From the NCBI GenBank assembly GCA_037144355.1, contig JBAWWY010000002.1, positions 1-64,000 of the forward strand: a stretch of 64,000 nt of DNA, written 5' to 3'. Positions 8,237 to 16,682 of the stretch are shown here, one piece after another; positions within the stretch are counted from its first letter, which is position 1; every line of letters begins with the position of its first letter. The notes under the pieces are model-generated. The model ran no database searches. It had not been told where the DNA came from and saw nothing but the letters and a program-made list of their open reading frames with translations. Both the position numbers and the translations under genes were made by a program. Origin of the DNA: JBAWWY01 sp037144355 (GTDB taxonomy: Bacteria; Bacillota; Clostridia; Peptostreptococcales; Anaerovoracaceae).

Positions 8237-8910
8237 TTCCAAGTACCTCCCCCATGAACAATAATATCTACGAATACTCCTGGTGTTACCACGTCTTCAG
8301 GGTCAATATCCCCAATATTTACAATTTCTTCTGCATCAACTATTGTTATATCTGCGGCCATTGCCATTAATGGATTAAGCCCTCTAGCTGTTTTGCTGTA
8401 AGTAAGGTTTCCAAAAGTGTCGGCTTTTTTAGCAAAAATAATTGCTATGTCGGCTCTTAAACCTTTTTCTACCATATAAGTAGTTCCATCGATGTCAACC
8501 TTTTGTTTTCCTTCTTCTACTAGTGTTCCAAGACCAATGTCGGTAAGTATTCCCCCAAGACCAGCGCCCCCAGCTCTAATCCTTTCCGCCAATGTTCCCT
8601 GTGGACTAAATTCCACTTCAAGCTCTCCGGAATTCATCAATTTCCCAGTTGTAGGTGTTGCTCCTATATGGCTGGTTATAAGTTTCTTGACTTGTCCGTT
8701 TTGAATAATATGGTCTGGACCAACGTCTGGATCTCCTGCATCAATTGAAATAAGCGTCAAATTTTTGACATTCTTTTTGATTATTTCATTGATCAACCTG
8801 TAAGATGATCCAACTCCACCAAATCCTGCAATCATGATAGTCATTCCATCTTTAATGGTCTCCATGGCTTCACTTACAGTCTTGATTTTCCCAAATTGAT
8901 TTTCTTCCAT
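8221..8910 (-). CDS. 3-oxoacid/acetate CoA-transferase subunit A
   Basis: A 229-aa alpha subunit of a family I CoA-transferase (AtoD/ScoA type). The glycine-rich CoA-binding MIAGFGGVGSSYRLINE segment lies near residues 24-40 and the ADIAIIFAKKADTFGNL block near 155 is typical. The start at 8910 was chosen over an upstream in-frame start because GGAGGG sits nine bases before ATG GAA GAA. First gene of the CoA-transferase, thiolase and aminotransferase operon, behind a good sigma-A promoter at 9012-9040. The leader between promoter and gene contains short inverted repeats (for example ATCCCA/TGGGAT followed by five T) that could act as an attenuator. Confidence 0.9.
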   Translation of the reverse strand: MEENQFGKIKTVSEAMETIKDGMTIMIAGFGGVGSSYRLINEIIKKNVKNLTLISIDAGDPDVGPDHIIQNGQVKKLITSHIGATPTTGKLMNSGELEVEFSPQGTLAERIRAGGAGLGGILTDIGLGTLVEEGKQKVDIDGTTYMVEKGLRADIAIIFAKKADTFGNLTYSKTARGLNPLMAMAADITIVDAEEIVNIGDIDPEDVVTPGVFVDIIVHGGGTWKWGWQ

Positions 8911-9011
8911 TTCCCGCACCCTCCTTTTAATAATTTGTTTGTTTGTTACCATAACAAAAATCCCATTGTCTTGGGATATAGGTAAAATCTCTAGGTCACC
9001 TATCAGTATTC

Positions 9012-9040
9012 ATTATGTATTAACCCTACAATAGTGTCAA
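9012..9040 (-). promoter_or_regulatory. Sigma-A promoter of the CoA-transferase operon
   Basis: Minus strand: -35 TTGACA (9040-9035), 17-bp spacer, -10 CATAAT (9017-9012). It gives a leader of about 95 bases before the CoA-transferase A start and lies just upstream of the end of the glycosyltransferase gene. Confidence 0.8.
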
Positions 9041-9043
9041 GTT

Positions 9044-10195
9044 CTACTTGATGTTTGTGGGTTTCCTGCGCTTAGTCTCGGCCCTTTTATCAACTTGGCC
9101 GGCTAAAAATTTGCAGAGCTTTTCTGTGGGATTTTCCTTTTTAAAACTAGCTATATTCTTCTTCAGGTTTTTCAACCTGTTTGGGCTCCTATATAAATAA
9201 TATATAGCCTCATCGAGAGGCAATGTCTTGGTAACCAGCATCCCCAAACCGTTGTTCAAAAAGAATTCAGCGTTTCTTTCCTCATGTCCTGGTATCGGAT
9301 TCGCCATTATCATTGGAAGGTCTTTTGCCAAAGCCTCCGAGGTTGTTATCCCTCCAGGTTTTGAAATAATAACATCGGCAGCCTCCATCATAATGTCCAC
9401 ATTGTCCACGTAGCCATATAGGTCCAATCTCTTTTTATTTGGAAACGCTTTAACTTTATTATATTGTCTTTTATTAGTACCGCAAACCACAATAGACTGA
9501 AAATCAAAAGGAAGCTTGTCAAGTTCCTCAATGGATTTGTCAATCTTTCCATAACCCATGCTTCCGCTCATTAATAGTATGGTGAATTTTTCAGGATCCA
9601 GATTCAAGATTTTTCTTGCCTCTTCTTTTGGCATTCTATTATTGAATTTTTCCTTGATGGGTATGCCAAATGGCAGATTCTTTTTCAAATCAATTCCTTT
9701 GACATTTAGTTGATATTCAAGAAGCTCGCTTGGAGTTACATAGTAATCCAAAAGCCTGGTTTCCTCCCAGAATGGGTGAAGGGTAAAATCAGTTATAATA
9801 CCAACGGTTATTGCGTGAATTCTCTTTTTTTCAATTAATATGTTAATCATGGTTGCCGCGAATATATGGGTTGAAATTACAATATCCGCCTTTTCCTCTT
9901 CGATGCATTTTCTAAGCTCACGGGCTAAAAAGGAATTCGTCACCTTTGGCATGGAATATTTGGATGCCAGCCAGGTTTTCCTAACAGATATTCCGTAAGC
10001 AATTGATGAGACTTTTTTTGTGTATGTTGCCAGGGTATATGCTTTTGAAACCATGGTTTTCAGCCTTGGCTCGATATAGCCATAGGCATCCACAATTTTG
10101 CAGTCTGCTCCCATTTTTAGAAATTCTTTTTCGATCGCTTCCGCAGTGGAATGATGTCCCTGACCGGTGGAAATGCTAAGTATAAGTACTTTCAT
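9044..10195 (-). CDS. MurG/UgtP-like diacylglycerol glycosyltransferase
   Basis: A 383-aa GT-B fold glycosyltransferase of the MGDG-synthase/UgtP group, which transfers glucose or galactose from a UDP-sugar to diacylglycerol at the inner face of the membrane. The N-terminal LILSISTGQGHHSTAEAI motif is the MGDG-synthase signature and SKPGGITTSEALAKDLP near residue 285 is the donor-sugar binding motif of the GT28 C-terminal domain. No membrane span, as expected for a peripheral enzyme. ATG at 10195 with GAGGGG upstream. It stands alone between the CoA-transferase operon and an ECF transporter gene. The exact sugar cannot be decided. Confidence 0.85.
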   Translation of the reverse strand: MKVLILSISTGQGHHSTAEAIEKEFLKMGADCKIVDAYGYIEPRLKTMVSKAYTLATYTKKVSSIAYGISVRKTWLASKYSMPKVTNSFLARELRKCIEEEKADIVISTHIFAATMINILIEKKRIHAITVGIITDFTLHPFWEETRLLDYYVTPSELLEYQLNVKGIDLKKNLPFGIPIKEKFNNRMPKEEARKILNLDPEKFTILLMSGSMGYGKIDKSIEELDKLPFDFQSIVVCGTNKRQYNKVKAFPNKKRLDLYGYVDNVDIMMEAADVIISKPGGITTSEALAKDLPMIMANPIPGHEERNAEFFLNNGLGMLVTKTLPLDEAIYYLYRSPNRLKNLKKNIASFKKENPTEKLCKFLAGQVDKRAETKRRKPTNIK

Positions 10196-10283
10196 CTTAA
10201 CCCCTCATAATAAATTTCTGCAAAATAGATGTTAACTGTCTTGTCTGAATTACATTTTATCATATTTGGGGTTCAATATCCTA

Positions 10284-11063
10284 TCAATATTTAAAGAATT
10301 TCCTGACTGGAGTCTTTTGCAGCGCCGCAGTAATGAGCATCGCAATAATGAATCCTATTATGAATTGAACCATATTCCATGGGATGCTGAATGCTGAAAT
10401 TGCAAAGTTGCCATACATTATGCCCCCCGCAATATAATATCCGAAAACCATGAATAATCCTGCCAGAGTCATGGCTAAAATCTGGTAGCCTTTAATTACC
10501 AATATGTCCCTCTTCCTGAAATATATTGAAATGATTATTAGGAAGACTGGGATAAGCAAAGCAAACAGCATCAATTGAGATTGAACTTTATTCACGTATT
10601 CACCAAGGGAGGTAAGATTGTTAATATCCCCATTATATAATTGTTCCGGATTCGAACCCAGATTTGTTGAAATTACTGCATTAACAATAAAATTGAATGC
10701 GGCCCACACACCGGCAGTTATAAGGCTTATAATTACAAGATTTCTCTTGTTGTTCATTGATTTTTCTATGGCAAGGCCCATAAGCAATGCCATCATTCCC
10801 TTTATGCAAAGGGTCCACGGTGCCCAGTTTGCGTATCCAACAAAGATGTCGGCAAGGGCCGATCCCACTCCGGCAGCCACTGCGCCATATTTATATCCCA
10901 AAATAAAAACAGACAGGAATATCATGCTATCCCCAAGGTGGATATAACCGTTTGTAAATGGTACGGGTATTACAAATATCATTGTTGCTATTGTTACAAG
11001 AGCCATCATTAGGCCGGTCATGATTATTTTATTTGTATTTATTATCCTGGCATTGTTTTCCAT
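10284..11063 (-). CDS. ECF transporter substrate-binding (S) component
   Basis: A 259-aa integral membrane protein with about six hydrophobic segments, matching the energy-coupling factor S component family: an N-terminal MTGLMMALVTIATMIF helix, then the IHLGDSMIFLSVFILGYKYG and AVAAGVGSALADI segments typical of vitamin-uptake S components. The ATG at 11063 was preferred because AGGAG lies five bases upstream. No EcfA or EcfT genes are adjacent, so it would use a shared energizing module (group II arrangement). It is divergent from a MocR regulator, which suggests that the pair forms a regulated vitamin-uptake unit, perhaps for a B6 vitamer. The ligand is inference. Confidence 0.8.
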   Translation of the reverse strand: MENNARIINTNKIIMTGLMMALVTIATMIFVIPVPFTNGYIHLGDSMIFLSVFILGYKYGAVAAGVGSALADIFVGYANWAPWTLCIKGMMALLMGLAIEKSMNNKRNLVIISLITAGVWAAFNFIVNAVISTNLGSNPEQLYNGDINNLTSLGEYVNKVQSQLMLFALLIPVFLIIISIYFRKRDILVIKGYQILAMTLAGLFMVFGYYIAGGIMYGNFAISAFSIPWNMVQFIIGFIIAMLITAALQKTPVRKFFKY

Positions 11064-11084
11064 TTTATCTCCTGCTTTCTCTTC

Positions 11085-11113
11085 TTGATTTATCAACTTC
11101 ATATGATTATAAT
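11085..11113 (+). promoter_or_regulatory. Sigma-A promoter of the MocR gene
   Basis: Plus strand: -35 TTGATT (11085-11090), 17-bp spacer, -10 TATAAT (11108-11113). The 117-bp divergent intergenic region also contains an overlapping TATAAT-like element on the minus strand, so a regulator bound here could act on both genes. Confidence 0.6.
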
Positions 11114-11180
11114 AATAGTAATTTGTAGTTAGTTAAATATGCAGATTTTATTATTTTCGTATATACAGATTGGAGATGCC

Positions 11181-12587
11181 ATGCTTCCGGTTTTAGATTT
11201 CGAGTCAACGATTCCCCTATATATGCAGGTTTACAAATACATCAAAACAGCTATTTTACAATCCACCTTGAAGGCTGATGAGAAATTGCCATCTTTGAGA
11301 ACCCTGGCACTGGAGACCGGAATAAGCGTAACTACTATCGAATTGGCTTATAACCAGCTTCTTGTGGAAGGTTATATTAGAAGTAAAGCTAAAACAGGTT
11401 ATTTCGTAAATCGAATTGCACCTTTGGGTAGTTTCAGTGGTACTGATATTGCATTAATCAACGAGTCAAGCCTATGGCAATTAAGCGATGTATCAAAATA
11501 TAAAAGTTTCTCAGACCCATCCTGCTTCGATTTCATAAAGTGGAAAAAATGCATTAATTCGATTCTAAATGAATTTCCCGAACTCCTTCTTTCCGAAGGT
11601 GAGCCTCAGGGCGAATTGGCGCTTCGCATTCAAATTTCAAGATATGTCTACCAGGCAAGAGGCGTAAGATGCAATCCCCAGCAGATAATAATCGGCGCAG
11701 GGACCCAGCAACTTATGAATTTGCTTAGTATTTTACTAATTCAAAGTGGAATCGGTAAAATAGCTTTTGAGGATCCCGGCTATAAAGCTTCCCGTAGCTC
11801 ATTCATCGATCGCGGGTTCAAGATTTTATCCATTCCGGTAACCAGCCAGGGGATAGCTATTGAAGCCCTGCCTTTTGGCGAAAAGACTGCTGTTTATGTA
11901 AGTCCTTCCAACCAGTTTCCCATGGGTTTTGTAATGCCAATTTCCAGGAGGTATGAGTTGCTTGAATGGTCTTCTGAGAACAAGTCCATAATAATTGAGG
12001 ACGATTATGATAGTGAGTTGCGATATTTCGGCAAGCCAGTCCCATCTCTCAAGAGTTTAGAAAAGTCTCAAGGCGATGAGAGGGTAATCTACTTAGGTTC
12101 TTTTTCCTCGACCTTGTTCAACTCAATAAAAATCAGCTATATGGTCCTGCCTGAATCTCTTCTTGATATATTCCAAGTTTACTCAAAAGACTATAACCAG
12201 ACATGTTCAAAGCTTGAACAACTTACTCTTGCCTTGTATATGCAAAGGGGACACTATCACACCAATATCAGGAAGTTGAGAAGCCTATACTCTCAAAAGG
12301 TCCATCTTGCTTTGGATTTAATTTCAAAAACCATGAAAAACCATGTGGAAATTTTAAATTCCAATTCTGGAGTCCACATGCTTCTTGAAGTAAAGAGCAA
12401 AAAAACAAAGGAAGAGCTTTGCAATGCAGCTTCCACTCTTGGTATAAGTGTTTTGCCAGTTTCAAATTTTACTTTTAAAGACAGCGACAGCCTCTTTTCC
12501 AAATTGATTTTTTACTACACCCGCATTCCTCTCGGCGATATGGAGAAAGCTATTGCGGATTTAAACACTGTCTGGTTCCTTGAATAG
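11181..12587 (+). CDS. MocR-family regulator (GntR wHTH + aminotransferase-like domain), PLP lysine absent
   Basis: A 468-aa protein with a GntR winged helix at residues 1-75 (LPSLRTLALETGIS recognition region) and a class I aminotransferase-like domain, as in PdxR, GabR and DdlR. In the second domain YVSPSNQFPMGFVMP and IIEDDYDSELRYFGKP (the PLP pyridine Asp) are intact, but the motif that normally reads FSK, carrying the Schiff-base lysine, is FSS here (Ser310). The start at 11181 has GGAG five bases upstream. It is transcribed away from the ECF S-component gene and most likely regulates it. Without the lysine it may bind PLP or another ligand non-covalently. Confidence 0.9.
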   Translation: MLPVLDFESTIPLYMQVYKYIKTAILQSTLKADEKLPSLRTLALETGISVTTIELAYNQLLVEGYIRSKAKTGYFVNRIAPLGSFSGTDIALINESSLWQLSDVSKYKSFSDPSCFDFIKWKKCINSILNEFPELLLSEGEPQGELALRIQISRYVYQARGVRCNPQQIIIGAGTQQLMNLLSILLIQSGIGKIAFEDPGYKASRSSFIDRGFKILSIPVTSQGIAIEALPFGEKTAVYVSPSNQFPMGFVMPISRRYELLEWSSENKSIIIEDDYDSELRYFGKPVPSLKSLEKSQGDERVIYLGSFSSTLFNSIKISYMVLPESLLDIFQVYSKDYNQTCSKLEQLTLALYMQRGHYHTNIRKLRSLYSQKVHLALDLISKTMKNHVEILNSNSGVHMLLEVKSKKTKEELCNAASTLGISVLPVSNFTFKDSDSLFSKLIFYYTRIPLGDMEKAIADLNTVWFLE

Positions 12588-12710
12588 GCTTATTTGTTGA
12601 ATTGATAATTCTAAATTAGCTTCCATTTTTATGTTTTTTATGTAAAAATAAGGGTAGAATAAATTCATAATGCAATTAATTTACAACTAAATAACATGGA
12701 GGAAATACTA

Positions 12711-13205
12711 ATGGAAATGGATAAAACTACTACAAATCTTATGGACGCTTTTGCTGGGGAATCACAGGCAAATAGAAAATATCTCTCTTATTCAAAAAAG
12801 GCTGAACAAGACGGCAAGATTAACGCAGCCAAACTTTTCAAGGCTGCTTCAGATGCAGAAACCATCCATGCGCTAAAGCATTTCGAAGTTGCTGGTAAAA
12901 TAGGAACTACTGTGGATAATCTAAGAGACGCAGTAGCCGGTGAAACCCACGAATATCAAAGCATGTATCCAGGCTTTATAAAAACTGCGGAAACTGAAGA
13001 AAACAAAGGTGCTATAATGTCCTTTACCTTTGCGATGAAGGCTGAAGAGGTTCACGCAAGGCTATATAAAGAAGCTTTGGCTAATCTTGAACAGAATGAG
13101 GAAATATTTTATTATCTTTGTCCTGTTTGTGGCAATATTGAAAAAGCCGTTCCTGATAAATGCAGTATTTGTGGAGCTCCAGGATCTAAATTTATTAAAT
13201 ACTAA
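12711..13205 (+). CDS. Rubrerythrin
   Basis: A 164-aa rubrerythrin, a cytoplasmic diiron peroxidase of anaerobes that reduces hydrogen peroxide. The N-terminal ferritin-like helices carry glutamate ligands in FAGESQANRKYL and AETIHALKH and, in the second pair, GETHEYQSM and KAEEVHARLY. The C-terminal rubredoxin domain has its four iron ligands in CPVCG and CSICG. The ATG at 12711 is chosen because GGAGG lies eight bases upstream; an ATG at 12696 lies before that site. It is monocistronic, ending at a strong terminator. Electron donors are not encoded nearby. Confidence 0.95.
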   Translation: MEMDKTTTNLMDAFAGESQANRKYLSYSKKAEQDGKINAAKLFKAASDAETIHALKHFEVAGKIGTTVDNLRDAVAGETHEYQSMYPGFIKTAETEENKGAIMSFTFAMKAEEVHARLYKEALANLEQNEEIFYYLCPVCGNIEKAVPDKCSICGAPGSKFIKY

Positions 13206-13223
13206 ATGTAATTTCTTAAAAGG

Positions 13224-13253
13224 AAAGAAGCAACAAAAGTTGCTTCTTTTTTT
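13224..13253 (+). terminator. Rho-independent terminator after rubrerythrin
   Basis: AAGAAGCAAC (from 13225), a four-A loop and GTTGCTTCTT followed by T residues. The same sequence can also fold on the opposite strand for the converging GGDEF/HD-GYP gene ending at 13270, although its T-tract is better on the plus strand. Confidence 0.9.
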
Positions 13254-13269
13254 ATATGGCAATTTACTT

Positions 13270-15561
13270 CTATGCGCTCTTTAAAACTTGATAAATAAAT
13301 GCTCTCGCTATGTCAGGGTCAAATTGGGTTCCAGAACATCTCTTGATTTCTTCAATAGCTTCATCTTTGGTTAATACTTTCTTGTAAGTACGTTCGCTTA
13401 TCATTGCATCATATGAATCAGCTAAAGCAATTATTCTTGACGGAACTGGTATTTCTTCTCCCTTTAGCCCTCTTGGATAACCTTTGCCATCCCATCTTTC
13501 ATGATGAGCCAAAACGAAATTGGACATTTCCGAAAACTCGCTTACCGAACTAAGTATTCTATAACCAGTTTCTGGATGCCTTTTTATTTCACTGAATTCA
13601 TTATCGTTGAGTTTGCCAATTTTATTAAGAACTTTTTCGTTGATACCGATTTTCCCAATGTCATGCATTAAGCCTGCCATTTTAATCTGGTTAACTTGAT
13701 CTTCATCTAAATTCATTTCTTTGGCAATTTCTTCACTGATTTCGCTGACTCGTTTTGAATGAAGCATTTCTCTGTTGTTCTTCTCATAAAGTGTGTTCAT
13801 TATCAGATCCACTGTTTTACTTCTCATGCTGGAACTTTCATAGAGTTTCTGCTTGTACATATTGTCTTCAGCAGCTTTGAAAATCTCTTGAACATTCATA
13901 TCTTCTGTTTTCTTAGTGCAGTGTCCAAATGAAATGGAAATTTCCAGGTCTTTGACTTTTTCCTTAAATATTATACTCTTCACGCGATTAATAAGTTTTT
14001 CAGCCTCAAACTCATCAGTATTTGGAAGAATGGCTATAAACTCGTCGCCTCCAATTCTTGCAATGATATCATCCGAACGGCAGCCTTTCTTTATGGCTTT
14101 AGCAGTCTTTTGCAGAAGCTCATCACCTATAGTATGCCCAAATGAATCATTAATTAGCTTCAATCCATTTACGTCCCCCATGACAATGGTTAGTGGGAGA
14201 TTTCTTGAAGTATCAATCCTCTTCAACTCCTCCTCATAAAATCTACGGTTATATAGGCCTGTTAGACCATCATGGTAACTCAAATATTCAATGTTCTTAA
14301 GCCTTTCCCTTTTATCCGAAACGTCTCTAAATACCAACACAGCGCCAACTATCACTCCATTTTCTTGGAAAATTGGAGCTGCGCTATCTTCGATGGGTAT
14401 TTCTATGCCGTCCTTACTGATTAATATTGTATGATTTGCCAACTCAGATATTTCACCACTTAAGATTACTTTCCTAATAATATTTTCGCTCTTTTCCTTG
14501 GTTACTTCATTGGCAATGTCAAATACCTTGTCAATAGGTTTTCCTAAAGCATCATCTTGATTCCACCCCGTCAACAATTCTGCAACCTTATTCAGAAATA
14601 TAATATTGCTATTATTATCGCATGAGATTACTGCATCTCCTATAGATACCAAAGTCGCCTCCAATAGCTGCTTTTCGATATAATAAACTTCTTGTATTTT
14701 AATAAGATCAGATTGCAAGTCGATTTGTTTTTCTGCAATGAGCAATTCCGCGGCTATCTTGATTCGCCCATCCATTTCTGTTCCAATCCTGTCTGCCATC
14801 TTGTTAAAAGAATCGGAAAGCCTGCCAAGCGCATTAGCTGATTTGTAGGAACTACGCATTTCAGATTTGCCCTGTTCAAAGTGATCCATGGTATTAGCGA
14901 TTTCCATTATTGGGGGTAGGATATTTCGCCTTAAAATAAAACCAATAATAAATGATAATATTATAATAATTAAAATTGATACTCCCAGCAATAGCACAAA
15001 CAATAGGCTTTGCCGTTGTGCATTTGAATATAATTCATCTGCCTTTTTATTTGCAAAAGCCGACATTATCTTAACTGAAAATACTACCGCGTTTGCTTGC
15101 ACCCCACAAATTCCATTATTGCCGACTCTCTGTTTAACTTCAGCAACATTTCCGGCAGCCAGAAGATCTAAGGTTTGATACCTAATTGAATGATATGCCG
15201 TCAATAAATTCTTTACATTCTCAATGTCACTTTTGGGCCCTAGATATGACTTGTTTAGTATATCTATTTGTTTAAAAGCATCTATTTCATAAGAATCCAT
15301 AGTTACTTTCTTGCTTTGAATAGTCACCTTGTCAGTTTCCTGCGCTACTACTTCCATTAGCTGTCTGATATTAAAAACATCTTCCAGGATTGAAGCTATG
15401 GCGCTTTTCGTTGCAAATGGATGGTCATGCAATGCCTCTGCACTTTTCCACAAGTTATCCATTAGTAAATAGCTGACTATTCCCATTGTAACAACTAGCA
15501 CGGTAATTGATGATAATGCTATTGTGAACTGGTTTGACAATTTAATATCTTTTAGTTTCAT
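13270..15561 (-). CDS. Membrane GGDEF/HD-GYP protein with 4-helix sensor, HAMP and PAS domains
   Basis: A 763-aa cyclic-di-GMP enzyme. Order: TM1 (about 14-35), extracytoplasmic four-helix sensor, TM2 (about 186-210), HAMP, PAS (about 300-415), GGDEF (intact GGDEF at 504-508) and HD-GYP (HDIGKIG at about 633-639, HHERWDGKGYP at about 686-696). Both synthase and phosphodiesterase motifs look complete. The start at 15561 follows GAGG. The sensor shares IHDHP, SYLGPK and FANKKAD-type motifs with the histidine kinase at 51868-53400, and the GGDEF/HD-GYP part is a close paralogue of 49121-51421. It converges on rubrerythrin. The signal sensed is unknown. Confidence 0.9.
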   Translation of the reverse strand: MKLKDIKLSNQFTIALSSITVLVVTMGIVSYLLMDNLWKSAEALHDHPFATKSAIASILEDVFNIRQLMEVVAQETDKVTIQSKKVTMDSYEIDAFKQIDILNKSYLGPKSDIENVKNLLTAYHSIRYQTLDLLAAGNVAEVKQRVGNNGICGVQANAVVFSVKIMSAFANKKADELYSNAQRQSLLFVLLLGVSILIIIILSFIIGFILRRNILPPIMEIANTMDHFEQGKSEMRSSYKSANALGRLSDSFNKMADRIGTEMDGRIKIAAELLIAEKQIDLQSDLIKIQEVYYIEKQLLEATLVSIGDAVISCDNNSNIIFLNKVAELLTGWNQDDALGKPIDKVFDIANEVTKEKSENIIRKVILSGEISELANHTILISKDGIEIPIEDSAAPIFQENGVIVGAVLVFRDVSDKRERLKNIEYLSYHDGLTGLYNRRFYEEELKRIDTSRNLPLTIVMGDVNGLKLINDSFGHTIGDELLQKTAKAIKKGCRSDDIIARIGGDEFIAILPNTDEFEAEKLINRVKSIIFKEKVKDLEISISFGHCTKKTEDMNVQEIFKAAEDNMYKQKLYESSSMRSKTVDLIMNTLYEKNNREMLHSKRVSEISEEIAKEMNLDEDQVNQIKMAGLMHDIGKIGINEKVLNKIGKLNDNEFSEIKRHPETGYRILSSVSEFSEMSNFVLAHHERWDGKGYPRGLKGEEIPVPSRIIALADSYDAMISERTYKKVLTKDEAIEEIKRCSGTQFDPDIARAFIYQVLKSA

Positions 15562-15643
15562 TGAATACCTCATTCTTTTAGCTAAGAATATTAGACTTTA
15601 TGCGACAATTATATACAAATTTTGTAATTTTACAATACCTTCT

Positions 15644-15675
15644 CAAACAAAAGAAGAGCATCATCTGCTCTTCTT
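15644..15675 (-). terminator. Rho-independent terminator after the DUF2148 gene
   Basis: Minus strand AAGAAGAGCA (15675-15666), a five-base loop and TGCTCTTCTT (15660-15651), then TTGTTTG. A perfect 10-bp stem lies 53 bp past the DUF2148 stop codon. Confidence 0.85.
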
Positions 15676-15727
15676 ATAGTTTGAATATGTAATGTGTTTA
15701 ATGTTGCATTTCTAATGATAAAATTGA

Positions 15728-16273
15728 TTAAATTTCTTCAGACTCCGTTCTATCAAAAAATGGACTTTTACCAGAAATCGATAAAGGAATGGCATATGCC
15801 ACTTCTATCTCTTCGCTGAAATATCCGAGATTTATTGCAGCCCTTCCAGCAGAAAACAACACTCTATTGTCAATCCGGTGGTTTGCTGCCACAGATACAG
15901 CTGATCCAATGGCAATTCCAAGATCTCCCGTATTAAAGGAGCATATGCCATTATTCATCCGGTTTTCGGTGCAATCTTTATATCCACAATATCCGCAATT
16001 CGGACAGTCGATAGGTCCAATCTTGGTTCCCAATAGTACGACCACATGGGATGCTTCCAAGCTGCCAGCATCTCTGCCAAAGAAATCCACACCTGTCACC
16101 TTGGTTATTTTTCTGAGTTCCGCTGAAATTTCATCTTTTTCTTTTCCATCTACTATTAAAAGTTCCAGATTGTCTATTCCGCAACCCTTTGGTGCCGTTC
16201 TAGCTGCCGCCACCATTAGTTCGGCAACCACCATTGCTGCTTTTTTTTCAATCTCCAGGCTATTTGTTATCAT
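15728..16273 (-). CDS. DUF2148 ferredoxin-domain protein
   Basis: A 181-aa protein of the DUF2148 family, a small cytoplasmic protein with a cysteine cluster that probably binds an FeS centre. The cluster CPNCGYCGYKDC lies near residues 102-113, and a further Cys follows in NGICSFNTGDLG. The start at 16273 was chosen because GGAGGG stands five bases before ATG ATA ACA. It lies directly after the cupin gene (28-bp gap) on the same strand. No function is established for the family; it is common in anaerobes and archaea. Confidence 0.82.
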   Translation of the reverse strand: MITNSLEIEKKAAMVVAELMVAAARTAPKGCGIDNLELLIVDGKEKDEISAELRKITKVTGVDFFGRDAGSLEASHVVVLLGTKIGPIDCPNCGYCGYKDCTENRMNNGICSFNTGDLGIAIGSAVSVAANHRIDNRVLFSAGRAAINLGYFSEEIEVAYAIPLSISGKSPFFDRTESEEI

Positions 16274-16301
16274 AAAAATCCCTCCTTGCTTATAAATCAT
16301 T

Positions 16302-16598
16302 TTACCTTTTTAACACAAATAATTCAACTACCTCCGTGCCCCTATTCCCAAGTTCAGATACCGTCCCCATTGGTATGTTTATCAGTTGCCCAGGCCTATA
16401 TGTCTTGAAATAGTTGTCTCCGGTGGCGACATCCAGTTCACCGTCAACAATCATTATAAAAACTTCCGCATCTGTAGGATGTTTTGGGAATACTTTCCCT
16501 GGCGGTATGACTACATGGTTGATTTGGATTTGATCATCTTTAAAGATATTTTCCAGGGTTTCTTCTTCAGTAATAACATATTGAAAAACTTTTTCCAT
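16302..16598 (-). CDS. Small cupin-domain protein
   Basis: A 98-aa single-domain cupin. Motif 1 is represented by VIPPGKVFPKHPTDAEVFIM and motif 2 by PGQLINIPMGTVSELGN, giving one conserved beta-barrel. The metal set is incomplete compared with dioxygenases: only one His is present in motif 1 and none in motif 2. It may therefore bind a small molecule rather than catalyse. ATG at 16598 with AGGAGAT upstream. It is cotranscribed with the following DUF2148 gene, which suggests a shared but unknown role. Confidence 0.8.
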   Translation of the reverse strand: MEKVFQYVITEEETLENIFKDDQIQINHVVIPPGKVFPKHPTDAEVFIMIVDGELDVATGDNYFKTYRPGQLINIPMGTVSELGNRGTEVVELFVLKR

Positions 16599-16682
16599 TA
16601 TAAAATCTCCTGATTCATTATTTTGGGATTTAGATAAAATAAATTATATTGTAAGTTCATTAATCTTTAAAACTTTTTCAAG

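Noticed and set aside
8911..9003. Riboswitch in the CoA-transferase leader.
   Set aside because: Short inverted repeats are present, but no known aptamer core is recognisable; noted only as a possible attenuator.
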